Shown here: positions 9,859 to 18,908 of the stretch, piece by piece | How positions within the stretch are numbered: position 1 is the first letter of the stretch | Layout of the letters: every line of letters begins with the position of its first letter | Assembly (NCBI RefSeq): GCF_000330505.1 | Contig: NW_004443692.1 | Location: 933,408 to 997,407, forward strand | DNA length: 64,000 bases | Direction: 5' to 3' | Origin: Entamoeba invadens IP1 | Taxonomy: Eukaryota > Evosea > Mastigamoebida > Endamoebidae | The notes under the pieces: generated by a model | Told to the model about the DNA's origin: nothing | What the model saw: only the letters and a program-made list of their open reading frames with translations | Database searches by the model: none | Made by a program: the position numbers and the translations under genes

Positions 9859-10278
9859 CAAAGTAATCAATATCGTATCTCAGTTCGTTTTGTATTCTTT
9901 TCCTTGAACACTTTCTCACTTTTTTTATTAACTTTTTTGTGCTGTATCATTTAATTATCAGAATGATATTATTTGTATATAATACAAAAACTGATTTTGT
10001 AATATCTGTTTGTATAACTATCATTTATTATTGTTTATTATTATAACCATTTATTGAATAACAAAAAAAAATAATATTTTTAATATAATCAAATGAATTA
10101 AATATGTAGTTTCAATTATAGTAATTAAAAAATTACCACCGTTTTAAAATTAACGAGTTGAAATCTTATAATCAAAAAAACTCGTTAAATAAAAACACTG
10201 AATTTCCTCTGCATTACAAAAAAAACGACTCATTAATTATTTTATAAAAAATAAAATAAAAAAATAACCAATACTAAA
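9859..10278. other. Intergenic, AT-rich with an inverted repeat
   Basis: About 420 bases. It contains the 5' flank of the palmitoyltransferase gene and the 3' flank of the phosphatase gene. The only structure I see is the TTAACGAGTT/AACTCGTTAA inverted repeat at 10150-10188. Confidence 0.4.
10150..10188. repeat. Inverted repeat (10-bp stem) downstream of the phosphatase gene
   Basis: TTAACGAGTT at 10150-10159 is mirrored exactly by AACTCGTTAA at 10179-10188, with a 19-nt loop. It lies about 90 nt after the stop codon of the minus-strand phosphatase gene, so it would be in the 3' UTR or just beyond. The stem shares TAACGAG with a stronger hairpin at 11827-11870. Confidence 0.5.
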
Positions 10279-11574
10279 CTAAAGAGCGTTTACAATCGCG
10301 AAAATGAGAAGGGAGATAACGGAGAATGACGCGAGAGTTCCAAACAGTGATTCCCCATCTATTTCCTCTTGAACTATTTCAATAGTTTCATTAGGAGCCA
10401 AATTAATATCGGGTTGTTTCTTTGCTGCGGAGAATTGGACGACTTGGAACTCGATTTTATCGGCACATTTCATTTTGACGTACGCGCCTTTATTTTGGTT
10501 AATTCCGCTATAATTAGGTGCCGAGAATAACGTCATCATTTTCTTATTATCGAAGTAGTCGAACCCCTCTGCCTTTAATTCATGGCTTCGGATGACCAAG
10601 TCGAGTTTGTTTTCTTCAAGAAACCGATCGACCACATCAGGTCCAAATAAGTGACCAGCCCCTCTATAACTTGGTTTACTCCCATTCTTTATCATCGGGT
10701 CATTCCACAAGAGTTCCATCTCAAATGAATTTTCACAGGGATCGACTCCCCGCTCTAAATCATTAATTTGTTCTAATTTGAAATGGACAGGGGGTAACCC
10801 CCCATGGACTATAAACACTTTATTATTAATCAAATGAGCGTATGGCAGCCATCGGAGTGCGGTCGTCATCATCATGAAAGTGTCATTATCATATTTGGAT
10901 AAGACTTCATACCGGAACCCATACCCCCAATTGACGTCCGTAGTCTCATGATTCCCTTTTGCTATATACACACTCTCCGGATTCGATATCATAAAGCTGA
11001 AAAGGACTAATACATTCTCCACAGAAAATTTACCACGATCAACTAGATCCCCATTAAAGAGATATGGATTGTCCGATGACGGTAATCCATTGTCTCGAAA
11101 TATAGTACACAAATCAAAGAATTGTCCATGGATATCTCCAACTAAAGTAATCTTTTCCCCTTGTTTCAAGGTGATTCGAGTCAGACTGTCTCGGGTTTGA
11201 AGAACAGCTACGCCTTCCTCTATAATACGATACACGTCTCGTTTGTTTAATTTGGCAACACCGTTCCCCGTTCGGAAGTAATTGTATAACTCCACTGCAA
11301 ATGTGTGTGTTATTCGCTTTTTAATAGTCGGCCCAGTGTAATTGGTCTCTACCATAATATTTTTCCAGGACTTCTCTACAGGGGGAATCGTAATGAGAAA
11401 TTGTGAGAGGCATGTAAAGATGCCAAAAAAGACTAGGGTTAGCGACAACAAGATTCGACTGATACCAAACCCAGTCAACATCGAAAAGTCGCACTGAATT
11501 AATTGAAACACGCCCAGACACAATATGCTGATTCCAAGAAATAACGATATTAAGTGGCTCACCAGTACCTGCAT
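10279..11574 (-). CDS. Membrane-anchored PPP-family serine/threonine phosphatase
   Basis: 431 residues. The catalytic domain carries the PPP metal and phosphate-binding motifs in order: GDIHGQ (near 147), NGDLVDRG (near 175), AKGNHE (near 204), VHGGLPP (near 259) and RSHE (near 331), followed by FSAPNY. These residues coordinate two metal ions and hydrolyse phosphoserine/phosphothreonine. The unusual part is the ends: two hydrophobic segments at about residues 1-28 and 32-63, and one more at the extreme C-terminus (about 408-430), so the enzyme should be tethered to a membrane at both ends. The core resembles the PP5/PP2A branch, but there are no TPR repeats. FSAPNYC is FSAPNYS here. The ATG at 11574 is the first in frame; no intron is seen. 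Confidence 0.9.
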   Translation of the reverse strand: MQVLVSHLISLFLGISILCLGVFQLIQCDFSMLTGFGISRILLSLTLVFFGIFTCLSQFLITIPPVEKSWKNIMVETNYTGPTIKKRITHTFAVELYNYFRTGNGVAKLNKRDVYRIIEEGVAVLQTRDSLTRITLKQGEKITLVGDIHGQFFDLCTIFRDNGLPSSDNPYLFNGDLVDRGKFSVENVLVLFSFMISNPESVYIAKGNHETTDVNWGYGFRYEVLSKYDNDTFMMMTTALRWLPYAHLINNKVFIVHGGLPPVHFKLEQINDLERGVDPCENSFEMELLWNDPMIKNGSKPSYRGAGHLFGPDVVDRFLEENKLDLVIRSHELKAEGFDYFDNKKMMTLFSAPNYSGINQNKGAYVKMKCADKIEFQVVQFSAAKKQPDINLAPNETIEIVQEEIDGESLFGTLASFSVISLLIFAIVNAL

Positions 11575-11826
11575 CTTGATTTCCTTTCAAGTTCTATTTG
11601 GTTCAATATGATGGTTCTAATATAGTATAGTTCATATATTATCTATTTATAGGTTTTTATATGTCGAGATGTTTCGGGCTGAGTTCTTTTTTTTGTCATC
11701 AAATTTACAAATTTGAGAAGTATGTCGTATAATAAAGTGTACCATTATTATAGTTTATTAAAAACAGTACCAATATTTAGAATAAACAACTAAAATTAAT
11801 AAAAATAAATTACATCAACGTTTCGT

Positions 11827-11870
11827 TAAATTCGCTCGTTAATTTGTTGAGAAACTAACGAGCGAATTTA
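11827..11870. repeat. Perfect 15-bp inverted repeat next to the GTPase stop codon
   Basis: TAAATTCGCTCGTTA at 11827-11841 is exactly complementary to TAACGAGCGAATTTA at 11856-11870, with a 14-nt loop. It starts 13 bases beyond the 3' end of the minus-strand GTPase coding region. In RNA it would form a stable hairpin in the 3' UTR. It could also be the palindromic remnant of a small mobile element. Confidence 0.6.
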
Positions 11871-11883
11871 AGTTGGTGAACGA

Positions 11884-12447
11884 CTAGAAATGGATAACAC
11901 GCGAAAGAATTGGACTGTGAATCCTCTTTGGGCTTTTTGGAGGACTTTGTGGGTAAAATCTGACCGAGATGTTTTCGTAGATGAATTGCATGACATCGAC
12001 TAAGCCATCGAATGATTTTAGTGAGATTTCCAAATACGGTGCATTAACTTTTTCCGCGACTAATCGCCCTTCTTCAGCACTGACTACACGGGGCTTGTCG
12101 GAACAAGTTGCTACTATTGCATATTTGAATGGATTGGGGATGTACCCCTGAACGTATTTGAGCCACTCTGAAACATTGATGAAACTGTTCTTGTTGTCGA
12201 GAGCGAACATTAAGAGCACTACTTCTGTATTATTAAAGAAAGTGCCGTTAGAGTCTGTTTGGATACAATCACAAAAGAGAAGATTGACATCGTGCAGATT
12301 AATCTTTGTAGGAAGTATCATCGTGTTGTCATCCAAATCAGTTGAAGATATTGATCCGGTGCATAAGTACCGAATTAAAGTAGTCTTCCCGACTTTCTCG
12401 TCACCAACTACACATATTTTGTGAATTGGATTGTTGTTCTCCACCAT
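11884..12447 (-). CDS. Divergent Ras/Rab-like small GTPase without C-terminal cysteines
   Basis: 187 residues. The P-loop is intact (GDEKVGKTT near residue 15), and the overall order of strands and helices matches small GTPases (VVLLMFALDNKNSFINVSEWLKYV corresponds to the beta4/alpha3 region). However, G3, normally DTAG, is replaced by the region 'FCDCIQTD', and G4, normally N-K-x-D, is 'TCSDKP'. G5 (SAK) appears as 'ISLKS'. There is no C-terminal cysteine for prenylation; the tail is proline- and serine-rich (QSPPKSPKRIHSP). It may bind nucleotide without normal hydrolysis. Nearest family is Rab/Ras, exact subgroup unknown. Confidence 0.75.
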   Translation of the reverse strand: MVENNNPIHKICVVGDEKVGKTTLIRYLCTGSISSTDLDDNTMILPTKINLHDVNLLFCDCIQTDSNGTFFNNTEVVLLMFALDNKNSFINVSEWLKYVQGYIPNPFKYAIVATCSDKPRVVSAEEGRLVAEKVNAPYLEISLKSFDGLVDVMQFIYENISVRFYPQSPPKSPKRIHSPILSRVIHF

Positions 12448-13470
12448 TTAATTGATATCTAGAGATGTAGGTTTTCTTAAAAAACCAAAAATCTCGTTTT
12501 TGGTTTTTTGAAAAGATCTTCATCTTCTAGATACTTCGTTCCATATTGGAGGCATATTTGTTTTTATGATTCTTTAATAATTCGGTATCTCCCTTTTCTC
12601 ATGGATTTAATTATAATAATTATAATAAAAATTAGTAATACAAAAATGATGGTTAGTTACGATTGCAAATGCGTGTTTATTCATTTCGGGGTCATGAAAA
12701 TTAAAAAGGCAGATTGTTTATATTTATAAAAAGTTTTGATATTTAATGATTGGATTACTTATATAATTTTGCCGATGATTTATATTATTTGTTGTTATTT
12801 TTTATTTATTATTGTTTCCCGGCATTTTACAATAAATATAGCTATAAACAATTCAAAATAAAAATTAAGAATTGTTCAAATATTTTTGATTATTATTATT
12901 CGCTTTTTTTATATTGGTAAAGAAAAAATCACTATTTTTCCAAAAAAAGAAATATGAAAAACATCAGATTTCCCTATTTGTTGCAATAAATGAAGCTGTA
13001 AAAAAACGGAATTCACATTTATGAAAAGTTGACTTTTATTTTTCTTATGATGTTTTACGAAGTTTAAAAGGTATCTGTTTTAAAAAAAATAATTATAATA
13101 ATATTATAATTATTAATTAATTATCAAAACTATTATTTTATACCAATAATACATTTGTTATTAAGTATTTGATAAAAAGTATTATTGGAAAACAATTATT
13201 TTGAACTCTTGTTCACTTTTTTATTTCAAAAATGTTATTAAAAACATTTAATTATTTTTTTATTACTATAATTTTTAATTACTTGAATAACAAAATATAA
13301 TATAGTTAAATAATTATAAAATATAATAAACGAATAGGTTAAATAATCAAAAACTATTTTAAATATTATTTTATAATTAATTAAAATAATAAACAATTAA
13401 GTCTTCATAATAACTATATTGAAGTTTGTCTTTGGAAACACAAAAAGAAATATTAACTCAAAAAAGCATT
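12448..13470. other. Intergenic, about 1 kb, AT-rich divergent region
   Basis: Separates a minus-strand and a plus-strand gene and so holds two promoters. Nearly all A/T, with long poly-A/T runs. A 73-codon ORF near 12508-12729 is low-complexity and judged spurious. No RNA gene or transposon end was found. Confidence 0.4.
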
Positions 13471-16276
13471 ATGAGTCAGAAATTTAAGAAGGCACGAAAG
13501 TGGATGTCACCACTTGAGATTAAGTCGATTGTTGGTGAGATGAATTCAAGACTTTTAGGTGTGTTTTACTATATTATATCACAAATTTCTATAATGAACT
13601 AACAGACAGACATGAACGTGAATACTGTTTACGACATTAATCGAAGACTTTACGTCATCAAACTTTCTAAGACGGATCTCAAGGAGTTTATTGTGATCGA
13701 GTCTGGTGTTCGTGTTCACCTTACTCAATACAACAGAGATAAATCTGACACCCCAAACAACTTCACTTCTCGTCTTAGGAAATACTTAAACAAGAAACGA
13801 CTTCTTCGAGTCAACCAAATAGGCAACGACAGAGTTATTGAAATCGTCATCGGCAACGCCACAGAGAAGTACAACCTTATTATCGACTTATACAGTAACG
13901 GTAATATTTGCTTGACTGATGCCGACTACAAAATTGTCTTAACCACTCCGAATCGTTCACTTTGACAAGACCNNNNNNNNNNNNNNNNNNNNNNNNNNNN
14001 NNNNNNNNNNNNNNNNNNNNNNNNNNNNNNNNNNNNNNNNNNNNNNNNNNNNNNNNNNNNNNNNNNNNNNNNGTTGTGTTGGAACAAGACAAAGGAAGGC
14101 TCTTTGATACGTTTGACAGCTTTTGCGATGCGATGGATGAGTTCCACAGTCATATTGAAAAACAAGAGTACGAAGAAGAGCTCGAGAAGAAAGATGCGAC
14201 AATGAAAAAGAAGATTCAAGCAGTGATAGATGGCCACGAAAAGAGGTACAAAGGACTTTTAGAGAAGGCGGAAGAGATGGTGGTGAAGGCCAAAGTCGTC
14301 GAGAGCCACATCATTATAGTCGACCAACTTATTAAAGAGATCAACGTCTTTTTGAGTGAGAAAATGCAGTGGGAAAGAGTCGAGGAGATCATTCAGAGTG
14401 CCAAAGAAAACGACCCAACAAGTGTCGCTCAATACATCAAGAAATTTGACTTTGCTAATGACGTTGTTGTTCTTTCATTAGAAAATGCAAACAACCAAAA
14501 AATTGATGTCGACGTCCTTCTGACGAAAAACGGGTTTGAGAATGTCAGAAATTTCTATGAAATGCGGAGAGTTGTGTTGGCCAAAGCGGACAAGACTTTA
14601 GAAAGTCGAGAGACGGCCATTCAGCAAGCAACGCAGAAGGTATGTTTTTTAGTATATTTAATAATAAAAAACTATATATAATAGTAAATTAGTGAAGGGT
14701 ATTAATTTGATAGCAAGAGCGTGTTGCGAAGACAAAGCAAATTGATTTGGCTGATTTAAAGAAGATGAGACGACGGTTTTGGTTTGAGAAGTTCCATTGG
14801 TTCATTTCTTCCGAGAATTTTGTGATCATTTCGGGTAAAGACGCTTTACAGAATGATGTGATGTACCGGCGATACATGAAGAACACAGATATCTACGTCC
14901 ATGCGGATATCCATGGTGCTGCGTCTTGTCTGATTAAAGGAGTGAAAGGGAAAGTGATAGGTGCTGCGACCTTAGAACAAGCAGGGAAAGTAGCTGTCTG
15001 TCGTTCATCTGCGTGGACGAATAAGATAGTGACGAGTGCCTATTGGGTGTATAGTGATCAAGTTAGTAAGACGGCGCCATCTGGTGAGTATCTAGTGACT
15101 GGATCTTTCATGATAAGAGGAAAGAAGAACTATTTACCACCGGCGCCATTAGTCTTTGGACTTGGTATTGTGTTTGCTGTAGAAAAGACGGAGAAGGAGG
15201 AGACTGAATTCAAAGAAGACAATTTGCAAATACTTGGCGAGACGGAAGGGAAAGTTGCGAAGGGAGAAATGAAGGAAGGCGAGAAGAAAGAAGAAAAAGC
15301 AGAAATAGCAGAAAGCGTCTTGGAAAGATCAGCGAAATATAACGAACAAATTGAAGAGAAAGCCACACAAGGGATTGATGCGAAAGCCACCGACGATAAG
15401 AGCGACACGACGAAAGTCACGATCGACGATATTCAATTCAAAAAGGTCGAATATGCAAATAAAGACGAGGAAGAACAAGCCCGTCGTCTCGCACACAAAG
15501 AAGAAATGAAGAAGCAACAAGCACGACTGATGTACGAGAAACAAAAGAAGAGCGAAGAAGACGCCAAACGCCAAGAAAAAGAGGCGAATAAATCGGCCAA
15601 CAAAAAGACTCGGGGACAACTCCGTAAAGAGAAAAAGTTGAAGAAGTATGTTGAACAAGACGAAGAGGATCGACTTCGAATGGCTGAGAGGATAGGACAT
15701 AAATTTGAAGAAGAGAAAAAGCCCGTTGCTGTTGTCGTAGAGGAAGAAAAGACTGTGAAAGAGTTGATGTGTCATTACTGTGGGTCTAAAGAGCATATTG
15801 CTCGCGACTGCCCAAAGCGTTTAGCGGAAGTGAATAAGAAGAAACAAGATGATGAGAAAGCAAAAGCCGAGAAAGTCGAAAAGAATGCAAAAGATGAAGT
15901 AGATGATGATGAAGAGGAGGAACAAGGTGTCGATGATGTCGTTTTTGTTGGCGAATTGAAAGAAGGGATGAATGTGAGATACGCCGCACCCATATGTGGG
16001 CCATATGAATGTGTAACGAAGTATAAGTATCACCTGAAGATCACCCCAGGCAAATTGAAAGCTGGAAAGGCTGTGAAGAGTGTAATGTCAATGTGGGGAA
16101 CTTGGAAAGATATGACTCAACTTGAAAAGGCACTTATTGGTGGGATTACAACGGACGAATACACTGGTGTACTAATGGGGGATGTTACTATTCACCCACC
16201 AACGGGTAAAGTGAAAACAAAGAAGTGGACGGGCGGCAGTGGCAAAGCAAAGAAGGAGAAAAAAGTAAAGAATTGA
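13471..16276 (+). CDS. NEMF: NEMF/Rqc2 (Tae2) ribosome-associated quality-control factor, split by an assembly gap
   Basis: Exon 1 is 13471-13558, intron GTGTGT...CAG 13559-13609, exon 2 from 13610 into the gap, then 14073-14639, intron GTATGT...TAG 14640-14713, last exon 14714-16276. The N-terminal NFACT-N domain (IVGEMNSRLL, then VNTVYDINRRLYVIKL) aligns with human NEMF. A coiled-coil middle follows the gap. The NFACT-R domain (KFHWFISSENFVIISGKDA), a charged region, a CCHC zinc knuckle (CHYCGSKEHIARDCP) and the C-terminal NFACT-C domain complete the family order. The protein binds 60S subunits with stalled peptidyl-tRNA, recruits the Listerin ligase and directs C-terminal tailing. Just before the gap the frame runs into TGA (13963); the neighbouring frame reads LRIVHFDKT, which fits the family, so a one-base loss at the contig edge is likely. 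Confidence 0.9.
13973..14072. other. Assembly gap (100 N) inside the NEMF gene
   Basis: One hundred N bases; the round number suggests a gap of unspecified size. By comparison with NEMF proteins, a few hundred residues of the NFACT-N domain (the HhH region and its flanks) are missing, so the true gap is probably longer than 100 bases. Confidence 0.95.
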
Positions 16277-16464
16277 ATTGTTCTTTAAAATGTCATGAAT
16301 AACATTTTACAACAACAAAACATTTTTGTTTTTTCTTTTTGATTTTTTTGAGTGTGAAAATGATTTTTGCAATCGAACAAGTATAGTTAAAATCTAGTAA
16401 AGTGCTATAATAGTATAGTAAAAAGTGGAAACATCAAAAAGAGGAACTTTGAAAGAGAAGAACA

Positions 16465-17127
16465 ATGGGAACAGTCCAAACAACAATAGTGGAAGACGAC
16501 GTCCCGAGTTTTACGCCCGTCGAGTTAGTAGACAACGCGCCAGAAATTCCGATGGTGAAAGCACAAATCAAACACGTTGTGTTATATAACATCGACAAGA
16601 TGACGATACACTACTCGAACCATGTCCTGACGTTTCTGATGGATTTTGCGTTTGAAGGAGAACTGACGGTTAAGGGGAAGAGCGTTAATAAAGAAGAAGG
16701 AGACAAGGAGGGGATGATAGAAATAGAGAAGAAGAGTTTTATGGCGGGGATGAAGCAAATGTACTCTGTCAATATCCCTGATGGTGTTGTCGTAGTTGAT
16801 ATCGATGTGTGTAGGCCACAAGGTGTCGAACTGCCTTTGACTGAATATTTACTGATCGACCATGTTACATCGGAGATCTCTCTCCTTGAAATGGCTAAAA
16901 TGACAAAGATGAACTTTCAGTATGGAGATGTGTGGTACAATGCATTTGATGTGTTTGGTGTTGGGGAAGAGAAGGGCGGCGAAGATTTGTGTGCCGTGTG
17001 TATGTGTGAACCGCGCGAGATCTTATTATTACCGTGCAGACATGTCGCGATGTGTGCGGAGTGTTATAATGAAGTCAAAGAAAGGACTAGACAGTGTCCC
17101 GTCTGTCGAGGTAGTTTGTTCTTTTAG
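16465..17127 (+). CDS. RING-finger E3 ubiquitin ligase, MGRN1/LUL-like
   Basis: 220 residues. A C-terminal RING domain (about 175-215) has the ordered ligands C-x2-C, C-R-H, C-x2-C and C-P-V-C (CAVCMCEPREILLLPCRHVA, then CAEC and CPVC), the C3HC4 layout of the mahogunin/LUL group. The N-terminal half is an all-beta region (VLYNIDKMTIHYSNHVLTF, then FQYGDVWYNAFDVFG) that may match the domain preceding the RING in MGRN1-type ligases. The protein begins MGTVQTT, which fits an N-myristoylation motif, as in plant LUL proteins. Expected role: transfer of ubiquitin from an E2 to membrane or endosomal substrates. The ATG at 16465 puts Gly at position 2. No intron. Confidence 0.82.
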   Translation: MGTVQTTIVEDDVPSFTPVELVDNAPEIPMVKAQIKHVVLYNIDKMTIHYSNHVLTFLMDFAFEGELTVKGKSVNKEEGDKEGMIEIEKKSFMAGMKQMYSVNIPDGVVVVDIDVCRPQGVELPLTEYLLIDHVTSEISLLEMAKMTKMNFQYGDVWYNAFDVFGVGEEKGGEDLCAVCMCEPREILLLPCRHVAMCAECYNEVKERTRQCPVCRGSLFF

Positions 17128-17389
17128 TATTCTGGTTCGGAAATAATAAAAAGTATTAATACATAGCTATCACCGCTGCAATAAACTTCTCAAGAAAACC
17201 AGAGAAGAAGGAAGTCGCGATAGACATGGAGAACCCCCATCTCAACTAGATTTGTCTGCAGCGGACAAATTCTATTTGTTTAGTTTTTTAATTACAAAAT
17301 TTTAGTATGCCCATTCTGGTAAAATATAATTATAATAAACTATAAGTATGAGATAAGAAATAAAAAAGAGAGAAACTCGAAAAGAAGAC
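17128..17389. other. Short spacer with a GC-richer segment able to fold into hairpins
   Basis: Between the RING and TAF6 genes. Bases 17168-17270 are less AT-rich than other spacers and contain CTTCTC/GAGAAG (17186-17191, 17202-17207), GAGA/TCTC around 17230-17243, and ATTTGTC/GACAAAT (17250-17256, 17264-17270). It could be a UTR or a small structured RNA; I cannot assign a class. Confidence 0.35.
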
Positions 17390-18753
17390 ATGAGCGTAGC
17401 ACAACCAACGAGCCAACACATTCCACTAGACTACGTGAAGAGTTTATTAGCCGCAAATGGGTTACCCGATTTAAGTGATGAAATGGTGACTTTAATATCT
17501 GAAGAAGCCGAGGGAGCTCTTACTGAGTTATTTACTGTTTGTTCAATACTATATATAATTTATTTATATAATATAGTATATTAACATTGTAGGAGTCTTC
17601 AAAGTTTATGAGACATTCCAGAAGAAAAGTACTGAGTATCAACGACATCAACTCAGCTTTAAAAGTCAAGAAAATGGAACCGTATTATGGCTATAACCCA
17701 GCAGTTCCATTGTATTACCAACGACTTCACTCGAATCACGAAATGTTTGTGAGACAAGAACAAACGATTGACTTGTCGGAGTCTGTCCACTCGCAATTCT
17801 TCCCTGACATTCCAAGAGATATCAATATAGGATGTCACTGGTTGACTGTTGATGGAGTGCAGCCACAAATTCCTCAAAATCCGTCTGTATTTGTAGCGGA
17901 GAAAGTGAAGAAAGAAGAGACGATTGAAACGAAACCGATCATAAGACACTCTTTGAGTAAGGAACTTCAAATGTACTATGATATGGTAGTTGAGGTATTG
18001 AATACAACACAAAAGGAGAAGATTAGTTCGTGTCTTGACTCAGTCAAGTCTGATTCTGGACTCCAACAGTTGACTCCTTATTTCATTCGATACATCTCAA
18101 ACCACGTGTTAACCAATTTAAATACGTTGGACATCCTCTCGAATATGCTTGGACTTGTGAACGCACTCTCGGAGAATCAGAACGTTAATTTAGAGCCATA
18201 CTTGCATCAATTATTCCCAGTGATATTAACTTTAGTCGTCACAAAGCAAATAGGGACGGGAGCAATGGAAGACCACTGGGAGATCAGAACACGAGCAGCA
18301 AAAATTGTCAAGAAGTTGAGCGAAAGGTATTCCGACAAATACGGAAGGTTGAACGCCAGACTCCTCCAAACATATCTGAAAGCAATCACAGAAGCTACTA
18401 AACCTTTGACTACACAATACGGTGGAATAGTCGGAATCACTGCGATGGGTGAAAGGGCAGTATTCCATTTACTTGTCCCCGCAATGAAAAGTCTGAAGGA
18501 ACGATATGAAGGAAGTGATGTTGAACAGAAAATGTGTTCGAAAGCTCTCTTCGACGCAGGGTTCTTGCTTGCTAAGAAACTGAAAGAAATCATGGAAACA
18601 GACAAACAAGGAGAATTAAAAGAATTAAATAAAGAACTCGTCGGAGAAGAATTTAATGTCGACGCGACTTTTAAGATGCTCCACGATATCTTCGGAGACT
18701 TGATTATCCCAGCTGATATCACTCCAAAGAATGTGGGCGATGTGTTAATTTAA
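17390..18753 (+). CDS. TAF6: TAF6, TFIID subunit
   Basis: Two exons: 17390-17536 and 17593-18753, joined across a 56-nt intron GTTTGT...TAG; 435 residues. The N-terminal histone fold (about residues 10-75: IPLDYVKSLLAANGLPDLSD, then E-E-A-E-G-A-L-T-E-L and RRKVLSINDINSALKVKKME, then PYYGYNP) is the TAF6 fold that pairs with TAF9. A linker with 'HWLTVDGVQPQIPQNP' follows, then the C-terminal TAF6 HEAT-repeat domain (about 190-420). TAF6 is a core scaffold of TFIID and, in some organisms, SAGA, acting in promoter recognition. The exon junction restores 'ELFTESSKFMRHSRRK', the expected helix of the histone fold. NC2-alpha, another basal transcription regulator, lies at 33.7 kb. Confidence 0.93.
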
Positions 18754-18780
18754 GTATTGGATTTTAATATTAATATAGTT

Positions 18781-18880
18781 TACTTATAATTATTTAATTA
18801 TTATTTAATTACTATTTAATTATTATTATTTACTTATAATTATTTAATTATTATTATTTAATTATTATTATTTAATTATA
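18781..18880. repeat. AT-only short tandem repeat
   Basis: Irregular tandem copies of TTATTATTTAATTA-like units fill the spacer between the convergent TAF6 and G-patch genes. This is simple sequence, probably from replication slippage, and could vary in length between strains. Confidence 0.7.
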
Positions 18881-18908
18881 AAATACTAGTAAAACAATCA
18901 AAAATGAA

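Noticed and set aside
12508..12729. 73-codon plus-strand frame in a spacer
   Set aside because: Low-complexity, Ile/Lys-rich translation of AT-rich DNA, no family match.
18781..18880. AT repeat as a regulatory element or centromere-like sequence
   Set aside because: Simple-sequence repeat of only about 100 bases between convergent genes; slippage explains it.
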